DNA of 64,000 nt from Paractinoplanes maris. Its GTDB lineage: Bacteria > Actinomycetota > Actinomycetes > Mycobacteriales > Micromonosporaceae. The notes under the pieces were generated by a model. That model saw only the letters and a list, made by a program, of their open reading frames with translations. It made no database searches and was not told where the DNA came from. The stretch spans positions 398,809-462,808 of the forward strand of contig NZ_JALPVL010000009.1 of NCBI RefSeq assembly GCF_023544465.1, given 5' to 3'. Of this stretch, positions 40,658 to 49,476 are shown in pieces (position 1 is the first letter of the stretch; the number at the start of each line of letters is the position of its first letter). The position numbers and the translations under genes are program-made.

Positions 40658-41047
40658 TCAGAGACGCGGTGACACGTGATAGTGGGCGATCCGCCAGCCG
40701 CCGGCAGTCCGCCGCACGACAACCGTGAGGTTCACGGCGATCGGGGCGCGACCGGGAACGGCCCGGGTGAAGTCGAAGTCGGCCGTCACCCAGCCGAGCA
40801 CGACATCGTCGCCCATGCGGCGCGACTCGAGGATCCGGTACGCGACGGTCATGCCCTCCGGCTGGGCCGCGTAATACGACTCGACCCCGGTTCGTCCGAC
40901 GCTGTAGGGGCGCAGGCCCTGGAAGATCGCGTCCTCGGTGAACACTTCCGCGACCGACGACGGGTGATGGTCGCCGATCGCCTTCCGCCAGGCGTCGAGC
41001 ACCTCGCCGAGCACGGTTTCAGCCTCAGTGTCCGGCACTTTGACCAC
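40658..41047 (-). CDS. SnoaL/SgcJ-like NTF2-fold protein
   Basis: A 129-residue protein of the NTF2-like superfamily. VLDAWRKAIGDHHPSSVAEVFTEDAIFQG is the typical N-terminal helix and DLF/AIF turn, followed by VGRTGVESYYAAQP and the beta-sheet ending WRIAHYHVSPRL. Relatives of the SgcJ/EcaC group have unknown or calcium/calmodulin kinase-like association domains; many act as small-molecule isomerases or binding proteins. The start overlaps the end of the SDR gene by 23 bp; a GTG two codons later is possible. It is followed by a strong terminator, so it is the last gene of a two-gene operon. Confidence 0.85.
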   Translation of the reverse strand: MVKVPDTEAETVLGEVLDAWRKAIGDHHPSSVAEVFTEDAIFQGLRPYSVGRTGVESYYAAQPEGMTVAYRILESRRMGDDVVLGWVTADFDFTRAVPGRAPIAVNLTVVVRRTAGGWRIAHYHVSPRL

Positions 41048-41738
41048 CGTCGACGTGCAGGATCTCGCCGGTCACGAAGGGCGCGCCCTCCAGATAGACG
41101 ATCGCGTCGGTGATGTCGCTGATGGCGCCCATCCGGCCGACCGGATGCAGCGCCTCGAGAAACGCATGCGTCTCGGCCGGGTGCATCGGCGTGCTGATGA
41201 TGCCGGGGGAGACCGCGTTGAAGCGGACGCCCCGGGTCGCGTACTCGATCGCCAGGGCCTTGGTGACCGAGTTGAGCCCGCCCTTGGTCAGCGAGGCCAG
41301 CGCCGACGCGAGGGCGCTGTTGGCGTGATCGGTCAGCGAGGTGGTGACGGTGACGACGTGGCCGCCACCGGCGGAGAGCATCGCCTCGACCGCCGGCTGG
41401 GTGATCGCGACGAAGCCGCGCAGGTTGACGCCGGCGACCGCGTCGAAGTCGTCCACGGTGTACTCGGTGAACGGCTTCGCGATGAAGATGCCGGCGTTGT
41501 TGATCAGCGTGTCGATGCGGCCGAACTCGGCCAGACCGGCCGCGATCACCCGGGGACCCACGGCCGGGTCGGCGATATCGCCGGCCACAGCCAGTACGCC
41601 CGGATCATCGGAGCGCTCGATGGTGCGGGAGTTGGCGACGACCGACCAGCCGAGCTTGCGGTAGGCGGCGACGGTGGCGGCCCCGATGCCCTGTGACGCT
41701 CCGGTGACCACGGCGACCTGGGAAGAGTTGTTCGTCAT
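41025..41738 (-). CDS. Short-chain dehydrogenase/reductase family protein lacking the catalytic tyrosine
   Basis: A 237-residue classical-length SDR. The cofactor motif TGASQGIG is at residues 13-20, NNAGIF follows at about 80, and the C-terminal signature GEILHVDGGQ is present. The active site differs from the norm: where YxxxK is expected, the sequence is SALASLTKGG, keeping the lysine but with alanine in the tyrosine position. The catalytic serine is replaced in a VTTSLTDH context that still offers serine. Related SDRs with this SALASLTKGG pattern occur in many bacteria. It is divergent from a LysR gene and overlaps the SnoaL-like gene downstream. Confidence 0.88.
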   Translation of the reverse strand: MTNNSSQVAVVTGASQGIGAATVAAYRKLGWSVVANSRTIERSDDPGVLAVAGDIADPAVGPRVIAAGLAEFGRIDTLINNAGIFIAKPFTEYTVDDFDAVAGVNLRGFVAITQPAVEAMLSAGGGHVVTVTTSLTDHANSALASALASLTKGGLNSVTKALAIEYATRGVRFNAVSPGIISTPMHPAETHAFLEALHPVGRMGAISDITDAIVYLEGAPFVTGEILHVDGGQSAGH

Positions 41739-41828
41739 GACCAGAGACTCCGTCGCGGCCGCCGAACCGGCACGACCGGCTTCCTCCCGACTGAGAGGCC
41801 GGGCCTATCAGCGGCCTAAGCTGGGCCG

Positions 41829-42773
41829 ATGGAGCTACGCCAGCTGCGCTACTTCGTCGCGGTCGCCGAGGAGCTCAACTACGCCCGGGCCGCCCGGCGC
41901 CTGCGCATCGCCGGCCCGTCGCTCTCGCAGCAGATCAAGGCGCTGGAGCGTGATCTGGGCAACCGCCTGTTCGACCGCGACCGCCGCTCGGTCGCCCTGA
42001 CCGCGGCCGGTGTCCTGCTGCTTCCCCGGGCCCGGGCGCTGCTCGACCAGGCCGACGACCTCCGGCGTACGGTGGCCGGCCTGTCCGCCTCCGAGCCGGT
42101 GCGCCTGGGCTACGTCAACTGGCGGCCTCCCGGTCTCGAGGAGCGCGCAGCCGGCGTGGCCCAGCTGGTGGTGGACGCCTGGGTGCTGCCCTCGCACGCA
42201 CAGGCCGCCCGGGTCGCCGACGGCAGCCTCGATCTGGCGATCTGCTGGGTGCCGGACAGCACGCTGATCGACGACCGCCTGGAGGCGCGGCTGCTCGGCT
42301 CGGACCGCCTCTACACCCTCAGCACGGGCACCGCCACGACGCCGATCCGGCCGCGCGACGCCACCGTACTGATCGACGCCGACGAGACGTCCTGGTCGTC
42401 GTGGAACCGCTGGGCCAAGTCCATGGCCGTCGAGACCGGCGCTCACGCGCTCGACGTCGAGGAGGGCGGGGTGACCGGGCAGGCGTTCTTCAACCACGTC
42501 CGCCGCCTGCGCCGCCCCGTGGTCAACAACCCCAAGAGCCAGACCGCGCCGGTGCCGCCCGATCTGGTGGCCCGTCCGATCCACCATCCGGCCGTCTATT
42601 GGACGTGGTCGCTGGTGTCCCGCCGCGACGAGCCCCGCGCGGCCGTCCGGGCTGTGGCCGAGGCACTGACCACCTCGGTCGACCGGCTCTGCCTGGAGGA
42701 CCCGGCCGCCTGGCTGCCGGCCGACGACCCGCACCGCGTCAAGTCACGGGCAGGCGCCGGCGACAAGGCTTGA
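41829..42773 (+). CDS. LysR-family transcriptional regulator
   Basis: A 314-residue LysR regulator. The N terminus is ELRQLRYFVAVAEELNYARAA with the recognition helix GPSLSQQIKALERDLG and the RDRRSVALTAAG turn. The effector domain includes PSHAQAARVADGSLDLAICWVP and VVNNPKSQTAPVPPDLVARP. It is divergent from the SDR/SnoaL-like operon with a 90-bp gap, the usual arrangement for a LysR gene and its target. Its 3' end overlaps the convergent oxidoreductase gene by 35 bp. The inducer is unknown. Confidence 0.92.
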   Translation: MELRQLRYFVAVAEELNYARAARRLRIAGPSLSQQIKALERDLGNRLFDRDRRSVALTAAGVLLLPRARALLDQADDLRRTVAGLSASEPVRLGYVNWRPPGLEERAAGVAQLVVDAWVLPSHAQAARVADGSLDLAICWVPDSTLIDDRLEARLLGSDRLYTLSTGTATTPIRPRDATVLIDADETSWSSWNRWAKSMAVETGAHALDVEEGGVTGQAFFNHVRRLRRPVVNNPKSQTAPVPPDLVARPIHHPAVYWTWSLVSRRDEPRAAVRAVAEALTTSVDRLCLEDPAAWLPADDPHRVKSRAGAGDKA

Positions 42774-43845
42774 CCGCCCACGGCACATCCAGCTCCGACG
42801 GCAGGGCCAGGCTCTCCGCGGCCTGCCGCAGCAACGCGTTGATCCCGGGGATCGTCCGGTTCGCGCCCTCCACTTTCGCTTCGACCAGGTGCGGCTCGGG
42901 CGCTTCGGGCAGGGTCAGAGCTTCCAGTACGGCGGTGAAATCGGCCGTCGCCTCCAGCGGCACCAGCAGCGGCGTACCCTCGGCGCGGTGCCGCAGCAGG
43001 TCGCTGAGCAGATCGGTGCGGCCCGGCACGTCGGCCAGGCCGGCCCCGGGCAACGCCAGCCGGTCGGTCGGATATTCGAGCAACGCCCGCCCGTCCGGCC
43101 CCCGCGCCTCGATCTCGCCCGCGATGAAGTCCTCACCGGCCAGCGTCACCGCCACCATCAGCGGCAGCCCGCTCTCGAAGGTGATGCGCGCGAAAGCCGT
43201 GTCCTCCACGTCGATCGGCCGCACCCGGTAACGCTCGACCTCCAGCTGCCGCGGCCGTCCCGCCCCGGCCGCCGTGCCCGCGGCCAGGGCCTGCATGACC
43301 GCGTGGGCGAGCGGGTTGACGAGGGCCCCGTCGACCACCGGCCGCCCGCCGACGATCCGGCGACCGGCCCACGGCGAGCGCGCGTAGTAGGCGTCGTCGC
43401 GCTGCCAGGACGCCACCGCCGACAGGCCGGTGACCGCCGGCGACAGCGAGTCGCGGAACCGTTGCCAGGCCACGGATCCGAGCGCCTGGAAGCCGACCTG
43501 GCAGGACCGCCCGGTCGAGCGCAGGGCGGCCAGCAGCGTCTCGTGCGCGGCCGACGAGGTGACCGGCGGCTTCTCCAGCAGCAGGTCGCAGCCGGCGGCC
43601 AGGGCGTCCAGCGCGATCGGCAGGTGGGTGTGCGGTGGCGTGCAGATCACCACGACGTCCGGCCGGGCCGTCGCCAGCAGCGCGCGGTGATCGGTGAAGG
43701 CCGCGACGTCCGGCTCGGGGTCGATCGGCTGCACATCGGCCAGCGCGACCAGCGACACCAGACCACCGGCGGCCAGCTCGGCGATCCGCCGTCGATGCCA
43801 CCGCCCATGGCCGTTGGCACCGACCAGAGCCACCCGCGGCGTCAC
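42739..43845 (-). CDS. Gfo/Idh/MocA-family oxidoreductase at the end of the uronate operon
   Basis: A 368-residue oxidoreductase with a nucleotide-binding N terminus (RVALVGANGHGRWHRRRI), where GANGHG replaces the plain GxGxxG, and the family motif CDLLLEKPPVTSS at about residue 90. PVVDGALVNPLAHAVMQAL supplies an HxxxQ-like helix. The protein lies downstream of the fructuronate reductase gene on the same strand with a 66-bp gap, so it is probably the last gene of the hexuronate operon. Relatives include rhamnogalacturonide and myo-inositol dehydrogenases. Its 3' end overlaps the convergent LysR gene by 35 bp. Substrate is uncertain. Confidence 0.88.
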   Translation of the reverse strand: MTPRVALVGANGHGRWHRRRIAELAAGGLVSLVALADVQPIDPEPDVAAFTDHRALLATARPDVVVICTPPHTHLPIALDALAAGCDLLLEKPPVTSSAAHETLLAALRSTGRSCQVGFQALGSVAWQRFRDSLSPAVTGLSAVASWQRDDAYYARSPWAGRRIVGGRPVVDGALVNPLAHAVMQALAAGTAAGAGRPRQLEVERYRVRPIDVEDTAFARITFESGLPLMVAVTLAGEDFIAGEIEARGPDGRALLEYPTDRLALPGAGLADVPGRTDLLSDLLRHRAEGTPLLVPLEATADFTAVLEALTLPEAPEPHLVEAKVEGANRTIPGINALLRQAAESLALPSELDVPWAVKPCRRRLPVT

Positions 43846-43911
43846 CGGACCCCGCCGATCAAAGCAGCGGCGGCGCTCATCGGACCCGCCGATCAGGCGT
43901 ACGGGCCGTCA

Positions 43912-45360
43912 TCACGCACCGGCCAGCGTGGCCGCGACGCCGTGCTTCTCCAGCGAGGTCAGCCACCCCACGAGAACAGCCCGGAATTCGGCGTCGTCCG
44001 CGAGCTGCGGGTTGAAGACGGTGTCGAGGCCCAGCAAGGCCTCCACGACACCCTCCGGCGTGGCCGGGGCCGCCGCCAGCCGCGCCCGGATCCGGTCGGC
44101 CAGCGGGTCGTCGAGCGGCAGCGGCTGCCCGTCGTCGGTCACCCCTTGGACGAAGCGCATCCACGCCGCCACCACCAGCGCACCCCACCGGGGCATCTCG
44201 CCCGCCGCCCGCCGGTCCTGGATCGTGTGCAGCACCCGCGGCGGCAGTTTCTGCGTGCCGTCGCCGGCCACCTGCGTGGTCCGGTACGCGATGGCCGGGT
44301 TCTCGAACCGGACGAGCACCTCATCCCCGTACGCGATGGTGTCGACCCCGTCCGGCGGCTCCAGACTCGGGGCGATGTCCTCGGCGATGAACAGCCGCAC
44401 CGCGGTCTCGAGCCCGGGCATCGTCAGCGCGGCGGCGATGGTCTCGTGCCCGGCCACCGCGCCCAGGTAGGCGATCGCCGAGTGCACCCCGTTGAGCGTG
44501 CGCAGTTTCAGCGTCTCCCAGGGGCGGGGGTCACCGGTCATCACCGCCCCGGCCAGATCCCAGGCGGGCCGCCCGGCCGGGAAGTCGTCCTCGATCACCC
44601 AGGCCCGGTAGGGCTCGCCGTTGACCGCGGCCCGATCCCGGACGCCGAGGGTCTCTGCCGCCAGGGTCAGGGTCTCGGCCGTGGTGGCGGGCACGATCCG
44701 GTCGACCATCGTGCCGGGGCAGGTCACGTTCTCCCGCACCCAGTCGCTGATCCCCTTGGCCACCGCCAGCGTGTCGATCAGGCCCCGCATCCGATGCCCG
44801 TTGGCCGGCAGGTTGTCGCAGCTGACCAGCGCGATCGGCCCGGCACCGGCCCGCCGCCGCGCGCACAGCCCCCGGATGAGCAGGCCCGGCACCGTACGCG
44901 GGGCCCGGTCGGTCTCGAGGTCGGCCCGCAACTCGTCGTCGAGCAGCATCCGCCCGGTCGCCCCGTCGAGCCGGTAGCCCTTCTCGGTCACGGTCAGCGT
45001 CACGATCCGGACAGCCGGATCGGCCAGCAGTGCCACCACCGCGTCCGGGTCGGCCGCGGCCAGCAGTTGCCCGGCCGACGAGCCGACCACCCGGGTGCTG
45101 GTGCCCTCCGGCCCGAGCGCGGTCACGCTGAACAGCCCGTCCTGCGCCCGCATCGCCCCGACGATCTGCGGTGAGTGGGGCGCGACGTGCACGATGCCCC
45201 AGTCGCCGCCGCCCGCGGCCATCGCCTCCTCGGTGAAGACGGCCTGGTGGGCCCGATGGAAGGCGCTGACACCCAGATGGACGATCCCCGGGGCCGGCGC
45301 GGAGATGCGCGGCCGGCACCCGGCCGGCACCCTCGGCAGGGCGGCGCGGCTCAGCTCCAT
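43912..45360 (-). CDS. Mannitol dehydrogenase-family hexuronate reductase (UxuB-like)
   Basis: A 482-residue polyol-specific long-chain dehydrogenase. The N-terminal Rossmann part has GIVHLGVSAFHRAHQAVF. The catalytic region has LVSCDNLPANGHRMRG, NVTCPGTMVDRIVPATT, VIEDDFPAGRPAWD and KLRTLNGVHSAIAYLG, with the lysine and asparagine/histidine pattern of UxuB/MtlD enzymes. In the uronate pathway such enzymes reduce D-fructuronate to D-mannonate or D-tagaturonate to D-altronate with NADH. The ATG overlaps the end of the dehydratase gene by 10 bp. Context with UxaC makes the hexuronate role likely; the exact substrate is inference. Confidence 0.9.
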   Translation of the reverse strand: MELSRAALPRVPAGCRPRISAPAPGIVHLGVSAFHRAHQAVFTEEAMAAGGGDWGIVHVAPHSPQIVGAMRAQDGLFSVTALGPEGTSTRVVGSSAGQLLAAADPDAVVALLADPAVRIVTLTVTEKGYRLDGATGRMLLDDELRADLETDRAPRTVPGLLIRGLCARRRAGAGPIALVSCDNLPANGHRMRGLIDTLAVAKGISDWVRENVTCPGTMVDRIVPATTAETLTLAAETLGVRDRAAVNGEPYRAWVIEDDFPAGRPAWDLAGAVMTGDPRPWETLKLRTLNGVHSAIAYLGAVAGHETIAAALTMPGLETAVRLFIAEDIAPSLEPPDGVDTIAYGDEVLVRFENPAIAYRTTQVAGDGTQKLPPRVLHTIQDRRAAGEMPRWGALVVAAWMRFVQGVTDDGQPLPLDDPLADRIRARLAAAPATPEGVVEALLGLDTVFNPQLADDAEFRAVLVGWLTSLEKHGVAATLAGA

Positions 45361-46628
45361 GCCGGGCCGTCCGGGAAGGAGAACTCGGCGATCGAGGCGG
45401 CCAGCATGTCCGAGCTGTAGCCCGGCCGGTCGGGCACCAGATAGCGGCCGTCGCGGGTGCGCACCGGATCGGCGAAGTGCTCGTGCAGGTGGTCGACGTA
45501 TTCGACCATCCGGCCGTCCAGGGACGTGCCGACCCGCAGGTAGTCGAAGATGGCCAGGTGCTGCACCAGCTCGCACAGGCCGACCCCACCGGCGTGCGGG
45601 CACACCGGTACGCCGAACTTCGCGGCCAGCAGCAGCTCGGCCAGCACCTCGGGGATGCCCGCGACCCGGCACGCGTCGACCTGCATCACGCCGATCGCCC
45701 CGGCCTGCAGCAGTTGCTTGAAGATGACCCGGTTGGCCGCGACCTCACCGGTGGCGACCCGGATCGGGGCGACCGCCTGCTGGATGCGGGCGTGTCCGAG
45801 CACGTCGTCGGGGTGGGTGGGTTCCTCGATCCAGTAGGGGTCGAACGGGGCCAGCCGGGCCATGTTGGCCACCGCCTCGTCGACGCCCCAGATCTGGTTG
45901 GCGTCCATCATCAGCAGCGCGTCCGGGCCGATCTCGGAGCGGATGATCCCGGCCCGCCGCACGTCGTCCTCGATCGGGCCGCCGACCTTCATCTTCACGG
46001 CCCGCCAGCCCTCGGCGTAGGCGGTCCTGGTCAGCTCGCGCACCTTGTCGTCGGGGTAGCCCAGCCAGCCGACACTGGTCGTGTAGGACGGGAAGCCGTC
46101 GCTGCGCAGCAGAGCCAGCCGGTCCTCCAGACCCACCCGGCCCTTGTCGAGGATCGCGGCCGCCTCGGCCGGGGTGAGCGCGTCGTCGATGTGCCGGAAG
46201 TCCACACACGACAGCAGCTCGTCGGTGGGCAGGGTGGCCAGCAACTCCCACATCGGCCGGCCGGCCAGCTTGGCCCGCAGGTCCCAGACCGCGTTGATCA
46301 GCGCGCCGGTGGCCATGTGCAGCGCGCCCTTCTCGGGCCCGAGCCAGCGCAGCTGCGGGTGGGCGGTGAGTGCCCGCGGCGGTTCGGCGGTCAGCTCGGC
46401 GACCGTCCGCCCGACCACCTGCGGGGCCAGGGCCCGCACGCAGGCGCAGGTGATCTCGTTGCCCTGCCCGTTGGTGAAGGTGAAACCGGTGCCGGTGACC
46501 CCCTCGGCGGTGGTCAGCTCGACGTAGGTGGCCGAGTAGTCGCCCCGGTTGATCGAGTCGGACCCGTCCCCGGCGGCCGCGGTCGGAAAGCGGACGTCGT
46601 GCACCGCGAACCCGGTGATCGTGGTCAT
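45351..46628 (-). CDS. Enolase-superfamily sugar acid dehydratase, L-fuconate dehydratase type
   Basis: A 425-residue enolase-superfamily enzyme, close over its length to the L-fuconate dehydratase pattern: AVHDVRFPT, GSDSINRGDYSATYVEL, QLRWLGPEKGALHMA, YTTSVGWLGYPDDKVREL and CPHAGGVGLCELVQHLA. Catalytic residues appear intact: the KxK in AVKMKVGG, metal ligands in LMMDANQ, WIEEPT and ATGEVAANRV, and the histidine of CPHAGG. FucD dehydrates L-fuconate and related acids to 2-keto-3-deoxy acids. In this operon it may substitute for the missing mannonate or altronate dehydratase. ATG overlaps the UxaC stop codon. Confidence 0.9.
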   Translation of the reverse strand: MTTITGFAVHDVRFPTAAAGDGSDSINRGDYSATYVELTTAEGVTGTGFTFTNGQGNEITCACVRALAPQVVGRTVAELTAEPPRALTAHPQLRWLGPEKGALHMATGALINAVWDLRAKLAGRPMWELLATLPTDELLSCVDFRHIDDALTPAEAAAILDKGRVGLEDRLALLRSDGFPSYTTSVGWLGYPDDKVRELTRTAYAEGWRAVKMKVGGPIEDDVRRAGIIRSEIGPDALLMMDANQIWGVDEAVANMARLAPFDPYWIEEPTHPDDVLGHARIQQAVAPIRVATGEVAANRVIFKQLLQAGAIGVMQVDACRVAGIPEVLAELLLAAKFGVPVCPHAGGVGLCELVQHLAIFDYLRVGTSLDGRMVEYVDHLHEHFADPVRTRDGRYLVPDRPGYSSDMLAASIAEFSFPDGPAWS

Positions 46629-48022
46629 CTGGCTGCGCCCTTCTCGAGCTTGAAGATCCGCTTGGGCAGGTGGTAGGCGAGGTCGGCCATCGTCTCGGCC
46701 GCCTCGTCGAACGGTAGGCGGTCCTGCTCGACCAGCGAGGCCAGATAGGCCGCGTCGACCCGGCGGGCCACGTCGTGCCGGACCGGGATCGAGCAGAACG
46801 CCCGGGTGTCGTCGACGAAGCCGGCGGTGTTGTAGAACCCGGCCGAATCGGTGACCGCCTCGCGGAAGCGGCGCATCGCGTCCGGGGTGTCGAGGAACCA
46901 CCAGGGCGCGCCCAGGAACAGCGCCGGGTAGCCGCCGGCCAGCGGGGCCAGCTCGCGGCTGAACGCCGTCTCGTCGAGCGTGTAGAGCACCACCCGCAGC
47001 CGGGGATCCATCCCGTACGCCTCCAGGAGCGGCCGCAGTGCGTGCACGTAATCCGTGGCCTGCGGGATGTCACCGCCCACATCGCGCCCGTGGGCCGTGA
47101 AGAGCGCCCGGTTGTAGTCCCGGGAGGCCCCCGGGTGCAGCTGCATGACCAGGCCGTCGTCGATCGACATGCGAGCGAACTCGAGGATCATGTGCCCGCG
47201 GAACGTCTCGGCGTCCGCCGCCGACGCCTCCCCGCGCAGCCCCAGTTCGTAGAGCTTGGCCGCGTCGGCGGGGGAGAGGGCGACCGTACGGGCGGTCGGG
47301 TGGCCGTGGTCCGACGACGTGGTCCCGACGTCGATGAAGTCCTGGCGTCGCCGGCGCAGGGCGCTCAGATACCCCGCGTACGTGCCGGTGTCCTCCCCGG
47401 CCAGCTCGCCCATCCGCCCGACGTTGGTCGCCCAGTCCTCCCGTTCCAGGTCGACCACGTCGTCCGGGCGGAACGTGCTGATGACCCGGCCCGCCCAGCC
47501 GTCGGCCGCCAGTTTCGCGTGCCGGGCGAGGTCGTCGGTGGGGGACTCGGTGGTCGCGAGCACCTCGATGCCGAAGCGTTCGAACAGCGCCCGGGGGCGG
47601 AACTCCGGCTCGGCCAGGCGGGCGGCGATCGCGTCGTACACGTCGTCGGCGGTGTCCCGGCTCAGCGGCGTCTCGACCTGGAACACCGTACGGAAGGTCT
47701 GTTCGAGCCAGAGCCGCGAGGGCGTGCCACGGAACAGGTGCCAGTTGGCCGCGAGCAGCCGCCAGATCGTCCGCGGATCGGTCTCGACCGGGCCGCCGTC
47801 GCGGCGCGGCACCCCCAGCCGGTCGGGCGGGATGCCCTGGCTGAGCAGCATGCGCGTCACGTAGTGGTCGGGCACGATCAGCAGCCGGGCCGGGTCGCCG
47901 AACGGCTCGTCGTCGGCCAGCAGCGCCGGGTCGACGTGCCCGTGCGGGCTGATCAGCGGCAGGTCCCGCGCGACGGCGTAGAGCTCGCGGGCGGTCCCGC
48001 CGGTCAGGATGGGATCGGGCAC
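46625..48022 (-). CDS. uxaC: Glucuronate isomerase
   Basis: A 465-residue uronate isomerase, the usual family length. Landmarks are LPLISPHGHVDPALLADD (metal-binding HxH), PSRLWLEQTFRTVF, FGIEVLATTESPTDDL, STFRPDDVVD, LVMQLHPGASRDYN and APWWFLDTPDAMRRFREAV. It converts D-glucuronate to D-fructuronate and D-galacturonate to D-tagaturonate, the first intracellular step for pectin-derived uronates. The start is GTG; its first base pair overlaps the stop of the preceding oxidoreductase gene (TAGTG), and the stop overlaps the dehydratase ATG. The gene is thus translationally linked on both sides. Confidence 0.95.
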   Translation of the reverse strand: MPDPILTGGTARELYAVARDLPLISPHGHVDPALLADDEPFGDPARLLIVPDHYVTRMLLSQGIPPDRLGVPRRDGGPVETDPRTIWRLLAANWHLFRGTPSRLWLEQTFRTVFQVETPLSRDTADDVYDAIAARLAEPEFRPRALFERFGIEVLATTESPTDDLARHAKLAADGWAGRVISTFRPDDVVDLEREDWATNVGRMGELAGEDTGTYAGYLSALRRRRQDFIDVGTTSSDHGHPTARTVALSPADAAKLYELGLRGEASAADAETFRGHMILEFARMSIDDGLVMQLHPGASRDYNRALFTAHGRDVGGDIPQATDYVHALRPLLEAYGMDPRLRVVLYTLDETAFSRELAPLAGGYPALFLGAPWWFLDTPDAMRRFREAVTDSAGFYNTAGFVDDTRAFCSIPVRHDVARRVDAAYLASLVEQDRLPFDEAAETMADLAYHLPKRIFKLEKGAAR

Positions 48023-49257
48023 TATCTCGTCTCCTTCACGCGCACCGGCCGGCCCGTACTCAGACTCTCGTTGGCCGCCAGCCCGGTCAGCAGGGCCAGC
48101 ATGCCGTCGCGGGCGGTCGCCGAGCGCCGCATCGGGTCGGTCTCGCCGCCGAGCAGCACGGCGGTCATCCGCTTGTCGGCGCCGCCATGGCCTTCCCGGT
48201 CGGCCGGGGGCAGTTCCACCGCGTACGGGGGTGACCAGAACGGCCGGATCGTCAGCGTCACCGACCCGGCCTCGGGGCTGGCCCCCTGCTTGACCATCCC
48301 GGCCGCGCCCGGGCTGACGTGGTCGCTCTCGACGACCTCGAGCTCCAGCCGGCCCTTGCTGCCGTTGACCATCAGCCGGTAGCCCTCCCAGGGCGCGTAC
48401 GCGGTGAGGTGGTAGCTCATCGTGGCGCCGGTGTCGTAGCGGACAAGCACCGCCAGGTCGTCCTCGATGGTCACGCCGGGCGCGAACACGTCCTGGTCAC
48501 GGTGGTATCCGTCCTCGGCCGCCGCGTCGAGGTAGAGCGCCTTGAGCCGGGGGTCGGCCGCCAGGTCGAGCGCGAACCGGTCGTCGGCCTGGCCGCGTCC
48601 GCGCCCCTGGTCGCCGTAGAAGAACAGCCGCCCCGACGCGTACACCTCGGCCGGCGCGGCCCCCAGCCACCAGTTCACCAGGTCGAAGTGGTGCCCCGAC
48701 TTGTGCACGAGCAGGCCGCCCGAATTCGCCTTGTCGCGGTGCCAGCGGCGGAAGTAGTCGGCGCCGTGCCGCACGTCGAGCAACCACTCGAAGTGCACCG
48801 ACCCGATCTCGCCGATCTCCCCGCCGGCCAGCAGCGTGCGCACCACCTCGTGCACCGGGTTGAACCGGTAGTTGAAGGCCACCTGCACGCGGTGGCCGGT
48901 GCGCTCGGTGGCCTCCAGGATGCGCTCGCAGCTCGGCGCGTCGACGGTCATCGGCTTCTCGGTGATGACGTCGCAGCCGGCTTCGAGCGCGGTGACGATG
49001 TGCCCGGCGTGGGTGCTGTCCACGCTGGTCACGATCAGCTCGTCGACCCGCTGTTTCGCGAGCATGGTGGCGAGCTCGGCCGCCTGGTAGGTGGGCACGG
49101 GTGCGCTCAGCCAGCCGTTGTGGGTGTCCATCCGGGACTGGTTGGTGTCGGCCAGAGCGACCAGCTCGGCGGTGTCCGCGTGGTCGTCGGTGACCGCACG
49201 GATGAACATCCCGGCTCGTGAGCCGGCGCCTATGACGGCGATTCTGCGTCTAGCCAT
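48022..49257 (-). CDS. Gfo/Idh/MocA-family oxidoreductase, first gene of the uronate operon
   Basis: A 411-residue oxidoreductase. The N terminus RRIAVIGAGSRAGMFIRAV has a dinucleotide-binding motif, CDVITEKPMTVDAPSCE is the EKP motif, and HKSGHHFDLVNWWLG provides the active-site histidines. VQVAFNYRFNPVHEVVRTLL is typical of the group active on glycosides or rhamnogalacturonides. ATG is preceded by GGAG at five bases; a GTG two codons upstream is possible. As the promoter-proximal gene of the hexuronate operon, it may act on imported oligouronides or keto-glycosides before UxaC. The upstream GCAAAGGTTTGC palindrome suggests control by the divergent LacI repressor. Confidence 0.9.
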   Translation of the reverse strand: MARRRIAVIGAGSRAGMFIRAVTDDHADTAELVALADTNQSRMDTHNGWLSAPVPTYQAAELATMLAKQRVDELIVTSVDSTHAGHIVTALEAGCDVITEKPMTVDAPSCERILEATERTGHRVQVAFNYRFNPVHEVVRTLLAGGEIGEIGSVHFEWLLDVRHGADYFRRWHRDKANSGGLLVHKSGHHFDLVNWWLGAAPAEVYASGRLFFYGDQGRGRGQADDRFALDLAADPRLKALYLDAAAEDGYHRDQDVFAPGVTIEDDLAVLVRYDTGATMSYHLTAYAPWEGYRLMVNGSKGRLELEVVESDHVSPGAAGMVKQGASPEAGSVTLTIRPFWSPPYAVELPPADREGHGGADKRMTAVLLGGETDPMRRSATARDGMLALLTGLAANESLSTGRPVRVKETR

Positions 49258-49278
49258 GATCACTCCGGCTCCGCGGCA

Positions 49279-49290
49279 GCAAAGGTTTGC
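49279..49290. promoter_or_regulatory. LacI-type operator before the uronate operon
   Basis: GCAAAGGTTTGC, an inverted repeat GCAAA-GG-TTTGC, lies 22 bp upstream of the first uronate operon ATG. It shares the GCAA/TTGC-type half with the operator in the divergent LacI promoter. Confidence 0.65.
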
Positions 49291-49408
49291 AGCGAAGTTA
49301 GGACGATCGATCCCCTGACGTCAATGACCACGGGTGGTAAATACAGCTACGTCCCTATAGGACCTAGTTCGAGGATGGTGTTCGCAACCCGGACGCAACA
49401 AAACGGCA

Positions 49409-49437
49409 TTGACAGTTGTGCAACCGCTTGCATTAAT
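49409..49437 (+). promoter_or_regulatory. Vegetative promoter with an embedded operator for the LacI/ABC operon
   Basis: A perfect -35 (TTGACA, 49409-49414), a 17-bp spacer and ATTAAT (49432-49437) form a housekeeping-type promoter 40 bp before the LacI ATG. The spacer holds the inverted repeat TGCAACCGCTTGCA (49419-49432), so repressor binding would block polymerase. Such a consensus promoter is unusual for this GC-rich window. Confidence 0.75.
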
Positions 49438-49476
49438 TGCTGTCATCAGTGACCGGGGCCACAAGGGAGGTCGGCA

